A DNA stretch of 64,000 bases from positions 558,001 to 622,000 of the forward strand of contig JAZARR010000231.1 in NCBI GenBank assembly GCA_037389465.1, written 5' to 3'. Positions 1 through 13,213 of this stretch are shown in pieces (position 1 is the first letter of the stretch; every line of letters begins with the position of its first letter). The notes beneath the pieces were generated by a model that worked only from the letters and a program-made list of their open reading frames with translations, ran no database searches and was not told the DNA's origin. Origin of the DNA: Baylisascaris procyonis (lineage: Eukaryota > Nematoda > Chromadorea > Rhabditida > Ascarididae). The position numbers and the translations under genes were made by a program.

Positions 1-1780
1 ACCTCTGTACAACTCCCTCCAGCCTCTGATATACAGGGGGGAGGGGGGTTTGCCCTTACTCCCCTCTATAAGACACCAAAGGGAAGGAGGAACCGAACCC
101 GACTCCCCGCCCCCGCAACCCCGACGAACCTCTTTAACCGCTGAGCCGTTCCCACCACGCAATCCCTGTCATTTCCACCCATCTTTGTATTTCGTAATGA
201 AATGATCGTATTCCATAAAAATGATCATATTTCAAATGGTCCCTCTTACACTCTACCTTTTACATGTATACATGAGTGTTCACTCGTAATTAATGAAGTT
301 GAGTGAAATCTAACTTATCTAGGCCAAATTTTACAAATAGCTATTGATATCTAGCAGTTGCAGATCATCCCCGACAATAGCCTATATAGAGCCTTGCACA
401 CCGCGCCGAATTACCTTGATGTTAATAACTGCGTCCTCTATTGCTATCCACTTCGAAGGAAGTTGATGACGTCCTCCAAATTGTCTGTCCATAGAGGGGA
501 AGGGGCGAAAACCCTCATCTTCCTACCTTTTCCTGTGCCTCATCGATCCGAGCAATTGATTAGCGTCTGATTAACATACTGTGCGTTGTTTACAGCTGCC
601 AATTAAGTGCTTTTGGCTATAGTTTTTGCTAATTATAACTACACTAGCAATGACTATGCCCCACCATTTGTGTGAAAAAAATGGATAGCAAAGACGTTTT
701 TAATATCTGTCAACTCTTGCTAATAATCGCCTGAGGCGGTGTTCCTATTTTCGGATATTGCCTTGTTCAGTGTAAACTTATGCATAGATCCTGCGATTGA
801 ACTAGCTCATAGTGTTTACGATGCTCATTTATACTGGTGCACAAATCATCTCAACTTAATGAAAAATTCAAATACTTCATCCCGATTTATGTAGATTTTA
901 CTTTGATATAGTCGATTGTAAAATGTAATAATGAAAACAATAAAATATTGAAGTGTTTATTGTTGTAACTAAAAACCATGTTCATTTAATATTTAAAGGA
1001 TTATCTTTATGCGAGTAAATGGAAGGAAATTTCCTTTGAAAAATGAATTAAAAGAGATTTCCTTTAAATTAAATGCAAAATTTGCTAATTAGGATTTATC
1101 AAAAATAATTTTTTCTGAGAAAGCACTTTATGCAAATGAGATATTGAAGCGATAAAAAGTTCAAAGAAATTCAACTTGAAGATAGACAAAATAATAAAAG
1201 AAATGAATATTTCGTTACTACTTTAAGCAGAATAAAAACATAAATAAAAAATTTATACTTGAGAAATTTTATATTTTCTTCATATATCCTTCTAGATTTG
1301 AACGATTAAGAAAAAGATTTATAACGAGTAATTAAATTGCTAATAAAATTCCTATGCGTTATTAGAGTTTATCATTTATTTTATTAGAGATTACAATTGA
1401 ATAAAACTTTTACGACCCTCAGAATTAATTTTAATATATATCCGATGGGAATTAAATCATTGCTGCATTGCGCACTTCTTCATGAAATGAATGAACGTAA
1501 TCACGATATTTGTTTGGTTGCTTTGCCTGAAAAAAAAAAGATCCTCCTGAGGGGAATATTTAGCAATCGAAATTTCGATCAAATAGACGTGACTATTCTG
1601 AGCAGACTGGACTTGCCCGACCACTATGATCCAGTCTGCCACCCTTATATTTGTATATACCGCTGATTCCGTACAGGAAAGCGGAGAGAGGGAGGGGCTG
1701 GTGTGACGGACAGTCGAAATAATGTCGCCCGCGCCGCCTTGTCCGCTGAGTGTCGCTACTTGGACGGGGCGGCGTGGGCG
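1..1780. other. 3' flank of the phosphatase gene, no gene seen
   Basis: No coding exon could be supported here. Bases 1-170 and about 1672-1800 are conspicuously GC-rich (runs of G and C) in otherwise AT-rich DNA and look like inserted repeat sequence. The second block overlaps the last phosphatase exon and its 3' flank. A minus-strand AATAAA (TTTATT on the plus strand at 1375-1380) is a possible poly(A) signal for the phosphatase, about 400 bases past its stop. Short open frames at 1397-1666 (plus) and 1457-1642 (minus) overlap each other and show no recognisable motif. Confidence 0.5.
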
Positions 1781-4700
1781 TTATGCAAAGCCCCCCAGTG
1801 CACCGTATGTTTTATAGGTTGCCTTCGACTAAAAATACTGTAATCACGAAATTAATCCAGGTAATTTAAACCAGAGATGTAAAACCCGAAAGAAAAAACT
1901 CATTGATTTCTGCATAACTGACGAATATTTCACTTTTACACCCTCGCAATCGTTGAAGCAATATAAAGGCTCTGTGGCATTTTTGCAGCATTTGGATAAT
2001 CGATTGGGAGACAAAGATGCAAACTTGCTTACCTTATCGGGCTGCGTTTTCCTAAATCTGTTCTGTTGTTTTCCAAAAGGCTTATAAAATGAGCAATGTT
2101 TAGAGTTGCCCACCATAAGGTTGTCTACCTCGTCCGATTTGAATGACTGCATCAGTTTAGTGGATGTTTTTGAAAGGCTGTTTTTTCTTTACATTCTTAG
2201 GTGCCAATTTTGTCCAGATATTGCATGAGCTATGAAAACCTTAAAATGAGGAAAAAACTGACCTGAATATAATCGAGTATGGTACAGTATATGAAGACAT
2301 ATTGCGCTTCGCTTTGCACCATCATTGCTCGCTGTTTACGCATTTCTTTAACGATTTCGGGCACCTGCAGAATGGATGCCTAAGAGAAACTGAGATGTGC
2401 GTATGGTCAAGCATGTTAGCTATTTCTTTTTACTTCTTATTTTAGCTATATCCCTGTGTTATTTCCCAACAGAACTTTCAAAGTTTATTATCTGAGCGTA
2501 ACAACGATCGCCATCCAACTCACTCCTCCAGTCATCCCACACTTATCCACCGGCATGTGTCCAAACTATTGTGGGACTCTTAACGAGAGCGGACGTCTGC
2601 GCAAATTTTAGTTTATCGTAGACCAGCCTGTCTGTGCCAGAGGAAGGCTGGGGGGACTATAGCGATATCCCTGTTTCCTTAAGAAATCGTGACAGACCCT
2701 GCAGTCGCCAAACACTTCCACGATACCGGCTGTATGAAGATCACTATTCTGCCGTGTGAATTGAGTGTCGACCATAATCCTTGCTGGGTAGTCATTTCTG
2801 GTCTAGTCAGCGGCACCCAACTTTCATTAATAAACCTTTTGCTGGTCACATGCTCTCGTATGATTGACATGGACGTATTATTCCGGAAGCTATGGTTATC
2901 GTCGCGGTCGTTGCACAGGCAAGGTGTGGAAGTGAGGTAAGTTCTCCTACTAAGCCCAGCACGACAGTCAAATCCCTTTATTAAGTTGGTAAGTCAAAGG
3001 AGCAAAGAAAATGAACTTTAAAAAAGAATGCACTTTTATCCGTTGTGACTTCCATAACCTCGCAAGGATTGTATCAATTGCGATAATAGTTCCAGTACGA
3101 CCGACCCCTGCTGAGCAGTGAATTACTGTAGCTGCGCCCTCAATAAGGTTTTATTCATTTGATGTGGTCATCGCTGCATTTTTCGAATTTCTTATCAATC
3201 AAGAATAATTGTTAAGTGATGGTTAAGAGCTGATAGACTTCAAAAAGCGATCAAGAACTTTCATATGCGAAGAAAAGTGATGCTATAAGAGAAATTTTTT
3301 TAGTCTTTTTTTCTGTTTTTATCATCACATAATAAAAGTTCTTTGCTTATTAGACAATGAGGGCAATAGCTGTCTCGAAGTGGAATCTGAACTTTAAGAT
3401 GTTGAAATCAACCGAATTAGCGCCCGTAAGAATCGGCTGCATATATAAAACATCACAGGTCAAACGAAATACTTAAATGGCACCATAATTCCAAAAATTA
3501 TTGAATGATTCCTATCGGCTAATCGGTTATTTCTAGTAGCTATGCAGAGCGAATAGCACAGTGTTCTTAATGCGAATATTTGCATGCAAAAGTTGCTTTT
3601 CATTGTTTTCAGTTTGTTTGAGTGAGTTTCTGAATTAAGGGATGTACTTTTAATTTACTCTTCGAAGATCACCCGCAACAAAGTATGTATGAAGATTCAG
3701 ATCAGAATAGAGCGGTATAATAAGAGCTGTCCGTGTTATTAACAGTCTATTGTCTTTTGCTTACTATCTTATGTTTACATCTGCTTGTAAATAACGCTTC
3801 ATGTCTTTATAAGCAGCTGCACTATAGTGATCTGCAGTTAGACAGTTTCTGTGATTGCCGTTAAGTGGCCTTACACCAGTATTTTCTGCCTCGGGTAATC
3901 AATTGACTCATAACTTTTGTATGAGCCAGATGGGACGTTCCGCGTTAATTACGATCTAGTGTTCTCGTTAATGATTTACATATGGATTAAGGTGTTTTTG
4001 GATGGAGCCACAATGACTCTTGAAGTGCCAACCAGTGGTATCATGCGTAGAAGCCGTAGAACTGTAAAGCCACTCTGTGGAACTCCACGATCCGGCCAGT
4101 CTGTCATTTGAATCAACTTTACTAGTGTCGAGTTTGAACAACCTTCAGGCAGCACTTCGAGAACATATGTTTCGAATCTATCTTCATGTTCCGTCTAAAG
4201 CAGTTCTGTTCTCTAGTCACTCAAGCAATAACCGTCATTCTGTTGTAGATTAAACGATGCTTAAATTATTTAAACAGGTCAACAAAAAACGACACTGCCA
4301 GTTGTGTCAGTGCCACTTAAAAAATGAAGGGCCAGCGTGAAGCAGATTGGAGAGCACGATTTTCAACTGTTAACTCTAAGTGAACGATTTTCGAAGTGGT
4401 GGAGTGGAAAACAATCTGCATTTTTAATTGCTTAACTTTAGGCAAACTATATTTTTTAACGTCCCATACTCATCGACTAAAGTTTGCATCTCTACATCCA
4501 GTTCATTAAACATTTCACAGGTAGGAGTGTAAGGACTGAAAATTAAGGATAAATTCAGTGCGCTAAATTCAAACTTAGAGATTGAATAAAGCTGAATAAC
4601 TGAACAATACAGCTTTCCACATGTCATAATAAGAGGATTTCGTGAACTGCTAGGCGACTGAAACTCCATCTCAGGCGGAAATGTCGACTCACTCAAGTGT

Positions 4701-7700
4701 GACCAATTAGAAACAATTTAAGATTTCGTCTAGCTTAAAAAAAATAAAACTAGCAAATATGGCTTAAAAATGAAGGTAACATACCTTCTTATTCATAACA
4801 AACATGCTTCCGTATGTTTTATTCTCACCGCCGACCTCTGGCCAATATTGAGCGCATTTCTGCTTAGAATCTTCACATGTTTTACATAACATAATAATTG
4901 TATTAATTGATTCTTGATGGATCATTCGCCAAAAATCACTAATTGTTTCCTCTAAAGGACCCTGAAACAAGCAAATACTCATTCCACTGAGTTAACAATA
5001 ACCCGTATAGCTAATACACGCTATTCGCACTTACAATACGCCTTACCTTCCCCTATTTCCATATTGTTTTATGCTCATTCATGAAATAAATAATCGTCGT
5101 TGAAATTTTCTGTAAATCCAGAATCGGTTGCATCATCAAACTTTTATTGAATTTATGTGGTATTAAAGCTGGAATTATAGGCCGCAGGAATTCCCTGGCG
5201 ATGATTTGAAGTTTCTTTTGGGAGTGGTGGAAGGTTTTGCTTGCCACCTGTCGAGAAAGAAGGACCTATATCCTTAGAGATGAAAGGAGACGGAACATGG
5301 ATGCTGCTGTTCGGTGAAATTATAGCATAAGACCGTCATCGAAAGTCGTCGCTCTTCGGGAAGAAAATTTATTGATGCCTCTCTCGATCAAGTGGGTAAT
5401 GATGATTTGTTGCCTCTCTCCACCATGATTCTTTGTTAAGGCAAAGTGCAAATTATCGTAGAAAGGAAACGAAAAATCCGAAGATACCTGTGTGGCAATG
5501 TATTGTTTATCGATGCCATCCATTTTAACAATATTCGCATGTATATAATCTGTTTCTGGAGGAACGTTGAGTGTTAAAACCAACCTAGAAATGTGTGCTT
5601 ATGGTAGTATTTAAGAATAATTTCGAGGAACATAGCTCGTATCATTCGAGAATACTTTTTATGCGTGCATCTAAGTGCAGAAAAATATTTGCCATTTATA
5701 ACTTCCTAGGCTCTAATCATCGCAATTTCATAGCAGTTCAACAATTCGCCCTAATAGCTCAATCGTTTCGCAGTCTTCTGCTTTATTTCTCTATCGCATT
5801 TCATTAATTCGATTATTGTTATCAGTTAATAAGGAGTTTAAAGATTTTCGACAGTTTTACTCCACCGAATTCATGTGTAGGAATCGAACAAGATGGAGCA
5901 GCTGAACAGTAAAAGTTCTCTGATATCATAGTCCTCTTCAGTTTGATCACTTAAAATCACATAATGACAGCAGTTCTATCAATGAAAGAAATCATCTGCC
6001 TTCATGGATAATGGTATCGAAAAATACCTTGTTTCATCAATGCATGGTATATCTTGATATCGGTTTTTCGTTGGATTAGCTTTATATGCAGTTATTTGAT
6101 TAGCGTTTGGTGCTGTGTATGAACGAAGTTCCTCGAATTCTTTACGCATTCCATTGAGTCCTGCAACATCATTGCTCTTGGCTTAGTAAATTTATGGCTG
6201 AAGTATGACATAATATTACAAGTTGGAAGTGAATAGAATGAAATATAATTTGTGAATCTTTAGAGAGATTCTCGCAAAAGTTACTTTTTCCCCTGAACTA
6301 GCTGCTCGTGCAGAATATTTAAATTGGATCTGGCTTAGAAAAGACCTCTTCGGACTTTTCCCATACTTCTTAGAACGTCTCTAATTCATGTTTAACACCA
6401 TTCAATTTAAATCTGCATTTAAAGTGAGGACACCATGAAAAAGAAGGGGTTTTTAAGAGGGATTAACATAAAATTACTGAAAAAAAAAGCCGAAACCGCG
6501 AATTGAAGAGTCATCGATATGAATAGCCATTTGAGGTCAAAGAACGTGTGTTTCAAAGATCCCTTGAATGTAACAAAATCGTTCTTCTTTAGTGGAGATT
6601 GCCAACAATTTTCTTAATTGAATGAAATTGCGCAGTATATCTATTCAACTTCTTTAATTAACTGTAACATGAATTTTCGGAAGGTTCTTCGTCGATTCAA
6701 GTACTGTGATGTTCTTTCATCCTATTTCGTTTAAGAACATTTGTGCAGTTGTTGTTGCTTATTGATGTACGGAAGAGGGGAAGAGTACTTTGGAGATGCG
6801 AGTGCAACCCCTCTGAGGGGACCCAAGAAACACTGAAAAGAACGGGGGCTGACGATGGAGGCGAATTTTCCCTCATTTTTATTAGTTCTCGATCCACTCG
6901 TTTGCCAAAAGACTATCAAAAAGTTAAATCGGAAGTCATCCTCGCTGCATTTTCCCACATTCGAAATGGTCGTTTGTTAATCCTTCAACAGTGCTGTAAG
7001 TCTATGTCTGTGGCGAAAAGTTAGTTTAGAATTTTGTTTACTTTTGCAGCAAAAATGGTAGGCACTGGAGGCGAACTCCATCACCAAAATATTTTAATTC
7101 TAGGGAAAAGGATTAAAGCCTAGGTTCTTGTAAATGATCCTTCTGGGCGTCTTTTGTTGGTTATTAGCATGAAGTTGAGTTCAGTAGATTGCATTCTACT
7201 TCGATCGGTAAGATTATTGCTTGAAGCATTAGTCGTTTATCACAGTCTTGCCTATATAGGGCGAGAGGGGAAAAGAGGGGCGTGTTCGTGAACAGTTCGT
7301 TTTCACAGTTGGCTAATTATCAAATCTAGCGTCTTCGACATTGGCAAAATTTGGCAGTTTAATTGACCTCTTTCCTCCCATGAGAAATCGCTCGATGCAT
7401 TTAGGATCTCCAAATGGACTGATTTTTGACGAGATGGCTGGAAGAAGAATTGACAATCTTGATTGAGAAATAAATTTTGATCCTAGTAGTTTAAATGATA
7501 TTTCATTGATTGCTGGGATCGTTTCGATTTCTGACTCTTTGAAAATTTCTATTTCCGCCTCGAACAATTGGAATTTTTTCAGACAGCTAAGCGAAAATCT
7601 TGGGAACAACGAGTGTCCCGGAAATTTCAAAAATTATATCAATGGCGCCTTTCCGCCTGACGCGAACATCCGATTTTTTTTTACAACATGCCCGATTCCA

Positions 7701-8639
7701 AGGAAATTTCAAAACATGCCCTAAAGTGAAATTTCCAGGTATCCCTATTCGAGATAGAAAGTATGACTCAATAATCCATCTGTTCATCATCTTACTGCGA
7801 TACCTCGAGGCACAAACAATAGCACAAACTGGACAATATAGAATATGAAGTGCATACTGGTGAGGTGCATCTTACTCACCTATTTCTTTGACGTCCTTAA
7901 CAAAATTTTCTAGAGCGCCAGCCACTTCTTGGCTGATTGCACGTCCCGTTTTTCGCTTTGTTCGCCCACGCTGAAATAAATTTTGAGTGATAGACATCTC
8001 CCCATATAATACTTTTACTGATATTACAGTAGCAATACAGCTTTTTCCCCCTTTTATTGCAATGATGGATGTTGCCACTTTGCATTGATATTGGGCTCAA
8101 CTAATGTAGAATTGCCTATGCGATTTCCATATAGATTTTAGCAAACTTATAGAACTTTAGATTTATCAACAGCTTCTGAAAACCAGTTAAGTTTACCTAT
8201 TTTTATTCAACAACCATCTTTCAAGTCTTCGTTTCTACAATCATCAACCTCTCAGAATAAGCTTAAAACTCTATCAGTTCAAATGATTTTTCAGGAAGAG
8301 CATTAAAATGTTTGTCAGAAAGTCATTTAAATGCTGCGCTGGGAGGTCCTCTGAGAATAAATCTTATGAAAGGCTATTCGGAGTAGGAGTAAAGTTGCAC
8401 TTCCGTAATTAAAGATCACTAGTTCATGCTCTCGAAAAATTTGATATCAATGTGCGCATCTTCTGATTAAAGGCTTATTGTTCAAATTTAAGGTGTAGGG
8501 ATTGTGTTGCGTATAGCGAACACTGTTAGCTACGTTATTACCTTAACACGTCGATCCTCGCATTCAACTGTAACATCCTCTTCTTGACCTTTCATCCTTC
8601 GTGTATGGCGACGACGCCGACTACCACCGCTACGTCGCC
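1781..8639 (-). CDS. Protein tyrosine phosphatase, classical non-receptor type (5' end unresolved)
   Basis: This gene encodes a cysteine-dependent tyrosine phosphatase that removes phosphate from phosphotyrosine. Exons in order, all on the minus strand: 8639-8542, 7970-7880, 6160-6028, 5584-5488, 4961-4785, 4194-4012, 3138-3034, 2379-2263, 2146-2033 and 1828-1781. All phases join without a stop, giving about 386 residues. Landmarks in order are a basic tail (RRSGGSRRRRHTRR), KNRYQDIPCID (the pTyr loop), DYIHANIV, KQYIATQGPLEETISDFW, TDWPDRGVP (WPD loop, 4090-4098), HCSAGVGRTGT (P-loop with catalytic Cys and Arg, 3088-3120) and QSEAQYVF (Q-loop). All catalytic elements are intact. No signal peptide or membrane segment is visible, so the enzyme is probably cytosolic or nuclear. 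The first exon enters mid-codon, so an upstream exon is missing unless translation starts at the ATG at 8595. The donors at 4012 and 3034 are weak and chosen by frame. The family is much expanded in nematodes; the specific substrate is unknown. Confidence 0.9.
7702..7736. repeat. Inverted repeat, 10-bp perfect arms, in a phosphatase intron
   Basis: The arm GGAAATTTCA (7702-7711) is answered by TGAAATTTCC (7727-7736) across a 15-base spacer. The same GGAAATTTCAAAA string occurs again at about 7620, so this may be part of a small decayed repeat. Confidence 0.55.
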
Positions 8640-11583
8640 CTGAAAGGTTAATGAAGTACTGAGAACAGGATGGCTGAAATTATAACAGCTGCCGATGAAA
8701 ACGAGCAAGGAGATTGTAGCGAGACGTCTTGTTCATCATTCTTATTTTAAAATGTTTATAAATTTTTATTATCAAAAAGAAATGTTTTTTATTCGTTCTC
8801 AAAATTGTTCCATGGAGTTTCCCTTTATTCGTTACTGATGTAATATTTCCTATGAAAGATATTTTTCTGAAACGTTTTAGCGCTATCTGCTCTTATTCCA
8901 TTCTGAAGAAATGGATTTGAAATGAGGAAAGAAGAAAAAAGAAATTCTTTAATGCATGAAAAATTTTTTTTTTGGTAGCAGCAATAATTGATCAATACAA
9001 CTTTGGTTGTTTTGCGTCGAACTTGTTCGAAAAATTAACGCGCCGAGTAAAAAGGATCAGCAGTTTCAATTTTCTGCTGCCAACTTATAAAAGTTGACGC
9101 CGTTATCGTGAAACTATCGATTGACTTAAAAAATCTGCGAGAATTTTGTCGTTTCGTTCGAAGAGGTAAATCCAAGTTCAAGGGGCGAACATGTCAGCTC
9201 ATAATGTGCAAACGACACCATTTGGTTTCGCGACGCATCGCTCTTTGATTTTATGTGATCTCTCACTGAAGAAGCCTAGAACATGCAACTTAAGCACCTT
9301 AGCGATTCGATCGGTTCCGGACCCATACCGAACGATGCATTCCAGCAACTCCAACTCAAAAAAAGTCACCACTTTGAATGGATTTCCTCACAAAAAATGG
9401 AAACTGAAGAAACTAAACCAACCTCGACCATTGTCCATCCTTATTAATTATACAATAATTACATCCATTGGAATATCGTATATGAAGCCGAGTAATAAGC
9501 AAATTTTTTAAACATTTTTGAACTTATTCGTACATATTTTTTCATTATAAATATTTGAATATTTGTTCAGATATGCTGATTTTTTGTTCCTCTGCTCGCT
9601 AATTGTATTTACTGACTGCAGTTTTGATGAGCTGCAAATTTCGAAGAAATTCGAAGGCAACTGAATCCGCCTTGTCGCTTTCGAATCTATGAACTAGTGG
9701 AAGAAGATTGATATCCTCGTATTGCTCTTGGCCTTCACTCTAATGGATGTGGTAGATGATGATATGATTCCCTTAGTTGCATAGATTTTCACTCATATGA
9801 GGAATATTCACTCATGTGGAGTCATTAGCCATTCCTACCAATAAGATATCGATACGTTGATAGCTAGCTATTAGAAACTTTTAAAATGAACACATATGAT
9901 GTATGCAAAGAAGTGAAAAAGTCTATCAGAATATCTGGCACGATATGCGCTTTCACAGTTCTGCTTATCGTTTTCATGAATCCCTTATAAAAGTTCATCT
10001 TTTTTAGCTATTTAAATGATGCGAAATAAAAATGCAATCAGTTGAAAGTACATACAATTTTATATGCACACATCGATGACAATAAGTGTTTTCATAGAGT
10101 AGAGATCAACTTGGATAATGCAGACGTGACCGGCCATTCGGCAGTGTATATTACGCACAACTAACTTCATAACTCTTGTTTTATTACGTTTTCAGTTGAA
10201 ACACTGACGAATTACCACACGGCAGCGTATGATGTCGCCGTAATCCGTTTTGTGAATTAATATTTGTAAATGCGCATAAAGAATGGGAGAGTTGTTGATG
10301 GTAATGAGAAGGATGATTCTGAAATCCATAAATTGCAACGTTTTCTGGGATTACGGCTCCGGCTTTACTCCAGGGATGTTGAGCTGTTTGCATTTTAAGT
10401 GTGCTGAAATTTCGGTTTTGGGAGCCTCGAGTTTTTCAAGAATTCTAGCTCTGATTCTGATTTTGGTTCTTCACACTTCTCTTTTTTGGTTCCCTCGTAA
10501 TTCTTTTTTCGCCAACATCAGTAGAAAAGTTTGCGCTAACCTTCGGATAACGTGTTGAATGATGTTTTCATTTCGATCTTTAGCAATAAGTTGTCTGATC
10601 CCAATAAAGGTAACCTATTTTGAGAATAATACGAGTTTTATGATTTTATTTTTCGAAACTAGAAAAATTCAGCGAATAAAGTGTTGAATGTATTTAAATC
10701 AACACAGTCAATCAAAGGTAATGTTGAGCGAATCAACAAATACAATGCAATGTTGTAGTCGGGGCGAATTCTCACTGCAGCTGCAATGGAAGTTAGATTC
10801 GACAACGATGATTAGAATGGAAGTTAAATGTAATGAAGGAGTTGGACGAAATTAAATTGAACTTAAAAACTTGAGGCATACAGCTTGATGTAACAGTCAT
10901 ACTAAGACCTTGAGAGGTGAGGAAGGGAAGCAAAGAGCGGCAGCAGTGAAGGAATTGCGTCGCCAAAATGACAATAAACCAATAGAAGATTAATATCGTT
11001 ATTGGTGAAGTATTACAACCGCTCTTCAAAGTGCAATTTTTCATTCATTTTCATATATTTCATCTGAGTCTCAGTTTCAAATTCAGCTCCGACACAACAA
11101 ACAGCACGAGGAATCTCGATCGGCTTATCTCAGCAATGATCATTTTCCTCATCCAAAATAGAATATTTGTTATATGTGAAAGATGAAATAGAAGCAATTA
11201 AATTTCTTATTATCCATCAAAGATGAAATAAAAATGCTTAAATTCCTTCGTTGTTTGCAAATAACGTGTAAGAAAAATATATCCTTCTAAAAAAAAGTAC
11301 GTATTCAGTTCACTGTTGCATCCTAAGCAACAAATATGCGCACTTACTTTTGGGAGGATTGTTTTATGCGCACTTGGCAAATGTGAAAAGAATGTAGTAA
11401 AATTCTTCACATCCAAAAATATTGCTCAGTGCCGGTAACATGTAGAGCATTCTAGCAAAAAATATTCAACATTCAAGTGCTAAATAAATTGCGATAAATG
11501 CACAGATATTAGTGCGGGATATATTGGAATACAGTTGCTGTCCTCAAAGATTTTCATACACTTTGACAACAGCTGAAAAGTTT
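8640..11583. other. Region between the phosphatase and the small membrane protein gene
   Basis: It probably contains the missing 5' exon and promoter of the phosphatase; a TATA-like TTTATAAG lies on the minus strand near 9086. The only sizeable open frame is 9191-9511 on the plus strand (106 codons, basic, serine-rich). It has no recognisable domain and no intron evidence, so I do not call it a gene. The rest is AT-rich sequence with nothing I can identify. Confidence 0.4.
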
Positions 11584-13213
11584 TCAAGTATTCGAGGAGG
11601 AATTTTGTGACAAATCGTCATCCATTGTCGTAGTTGGCTTATTCCCTTGCGTGGGTGCTCGGGAAGAGCTGGTCAGCGGAGAGTAACCACTACGATCGAC
11701 CTGAAATTAAAGCAAAGAAGGATAAAGAAGGGTGATAGCGGAGGAGCGTAACTATTTTTCTCATAGTGACATCAGCAGAGATCTAGAGGACTAATTCGAT
11801 CAAACAATCAAGGGGTCATTATTTGAATGGACTTTATTATCCTTTGTGTAATCATGGCTTTTCAACTGCTGAAAGGGTGTATCTTTGTTATATGAGGCAT
11901 TGATAATCATTAATGGATAATGTTGCTTCAAAAGCCACTCGCAGTCATACGATCTAAATTCCTTCTTCCGAAGCCCTCGCTGTTCAGGATATTCAAGACC
12001 AACGGTCATCTTTTCGCCCATATGGCCCTTTCCCTACCGGTGGGAGGAGAGGGGTAGAGCGCTGGAGCTGATAAAGCCGTACCTCCCACCTTGAGGCTCT
12101 GGTGTTTCGTTGATCTCTATGCGAAATACAGCAGTAATAAACAGTGACTTATCGCAGAGGCAGTCGAAATGTTCAATTAAAGCATCCTATGAGCGGACGC
12201 TTGTCTTGAAAAGGACGCCATTTATCGAAACCATAACCTGATATAAAAGGCACAAATTTTTGCAATTTTTGTGTGCTCGTTAGCTCAACATCGATGCTTT
12301 CAAAATGAATTGTTCAAGCAACATTCAAGTGGTAATACCAGTGGGTTCGTTCAGAAGCTTTCACCTTAAGCCTATTGTTTAGTTGCATTTCACCGAGAAC
12401 AATGACTACGCTCGTTCACAACAATTCATCATAATCTCATCAATGTGCTACATAAACGTCTTCTTTATCAAAATGAGTCTTCAGAAAGCATTCTGAAAGC
12501 TTACAGCGGTTGCGCCATTTCGATCGACGTGGATATGCGCCGAGTCGGATGAAGGCGTCGTTGTTACGGCCACGAATATATCTGATGCAAAAGTTAGATT
12601 CCTGAATTTCATTCAAGCTCACATCATCTTGAACGCGATATGGCGAAAGCCGTAGCAAATGCTAGATCTAGTAGAGGAGGATGCCACAGCAGAACGTTTT
12701 TGAAGTTCTAACAATCACAAGACAAGCGTCGTATAAAGCTGAGATAGTGGAACGTCAGTCATTTCCTCTTCCACGATCTCCAAGGTCTATAGTTTAAGCA
12801 TAGTTTATGTCTATTTTCAAAGTAAAATGTGCCCTACGCTTGAGTTTTTACATAGATTGCACTATAATTTTCGACTCAACATGCACTTCATTGTACTTTT
12901 TAGCCAAAGACTTCTCCATCAGTTATATTACACTACAAAATAATACTGCATAAACTAGAAGTGCAGCTAACTTTAGCAGTATAGAAATACTGCAATGATT
13001 GCCAGGAAATGGGATATTACCAATGAATGTTACGCAATTATAAATAAAGTCTTGAAAAAATTAGACAAAGATAGAATCTTAAGTAATTAACATACGTTAC
13101 CTTATATAGTAGACAGCGAAGAGAGCCCCAATCACAACAAGCACAACTGCAATGCAGATCGGTGCTGCTACTTTGGGTTGTGTCAGCTTCTTTATGCCCA
13201 CCGAGTCAGACAT
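11584..13213 (-). CDS. Small single-pass membrane protein (unrecognised)
   Basis: The first exon, 13213-13101, begins MSDSVGIKKLTQPK and runs straight into one hydrophobic segment, about residues 15-36 (AAPICIAVVLVVIGALFAVYY). It ends in phase 2 at a good donor (GTAACG). The next convincing acceptor on the minus strand, TTTCAG before 11700, opens a frame beginning VDRSGYSPLTSSSR and ending at the stop at 11584, but joining it directly gives a stop after nine codons. Using an alternative TAG acceptor 11 bases further in (exon 11689-11584) gives one clean 72-residue protein with a polar Ser/Thr-rich tail (SGYSPLTSSSRAPTQGN...). A missed small exon would be the other explanation. The topology looks like a signal anchor or tail-exposed single-pass protein. 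I do not recognise the family. The N-terminal exon is firm, the rest less so. Confidence 0.55.
12039..12090. repeat. GC-rich inverted repeat in the intron of the small membrane gene
   Basis: GGTGGGAGG (12039-12047) and CCTCCCACC (12082-12090) are perfect 9-base arms around a 34-base GC-rich loop that holds a further AGCGCT palindrome. The surrounding 12020-12110 stretch is much richer in G and C than its neighbours and resembles an inserted repeat. Confidence 0.5.

Noticed and set aside
9191..9511. 106-codon plus-strand single-exon frame
   Set aside because: No motif, no conserved neighbours and a composition close to that of non-coding DNA; a gene cannot be excluded but is not supported.
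12440..12658. 72-codon minus-strand frame considered as a middle exon of the small membrane protein gene
   Set aside because: Its borders lack suitable splice sites in the needed phase and the sequence is unrelated to either known exon.
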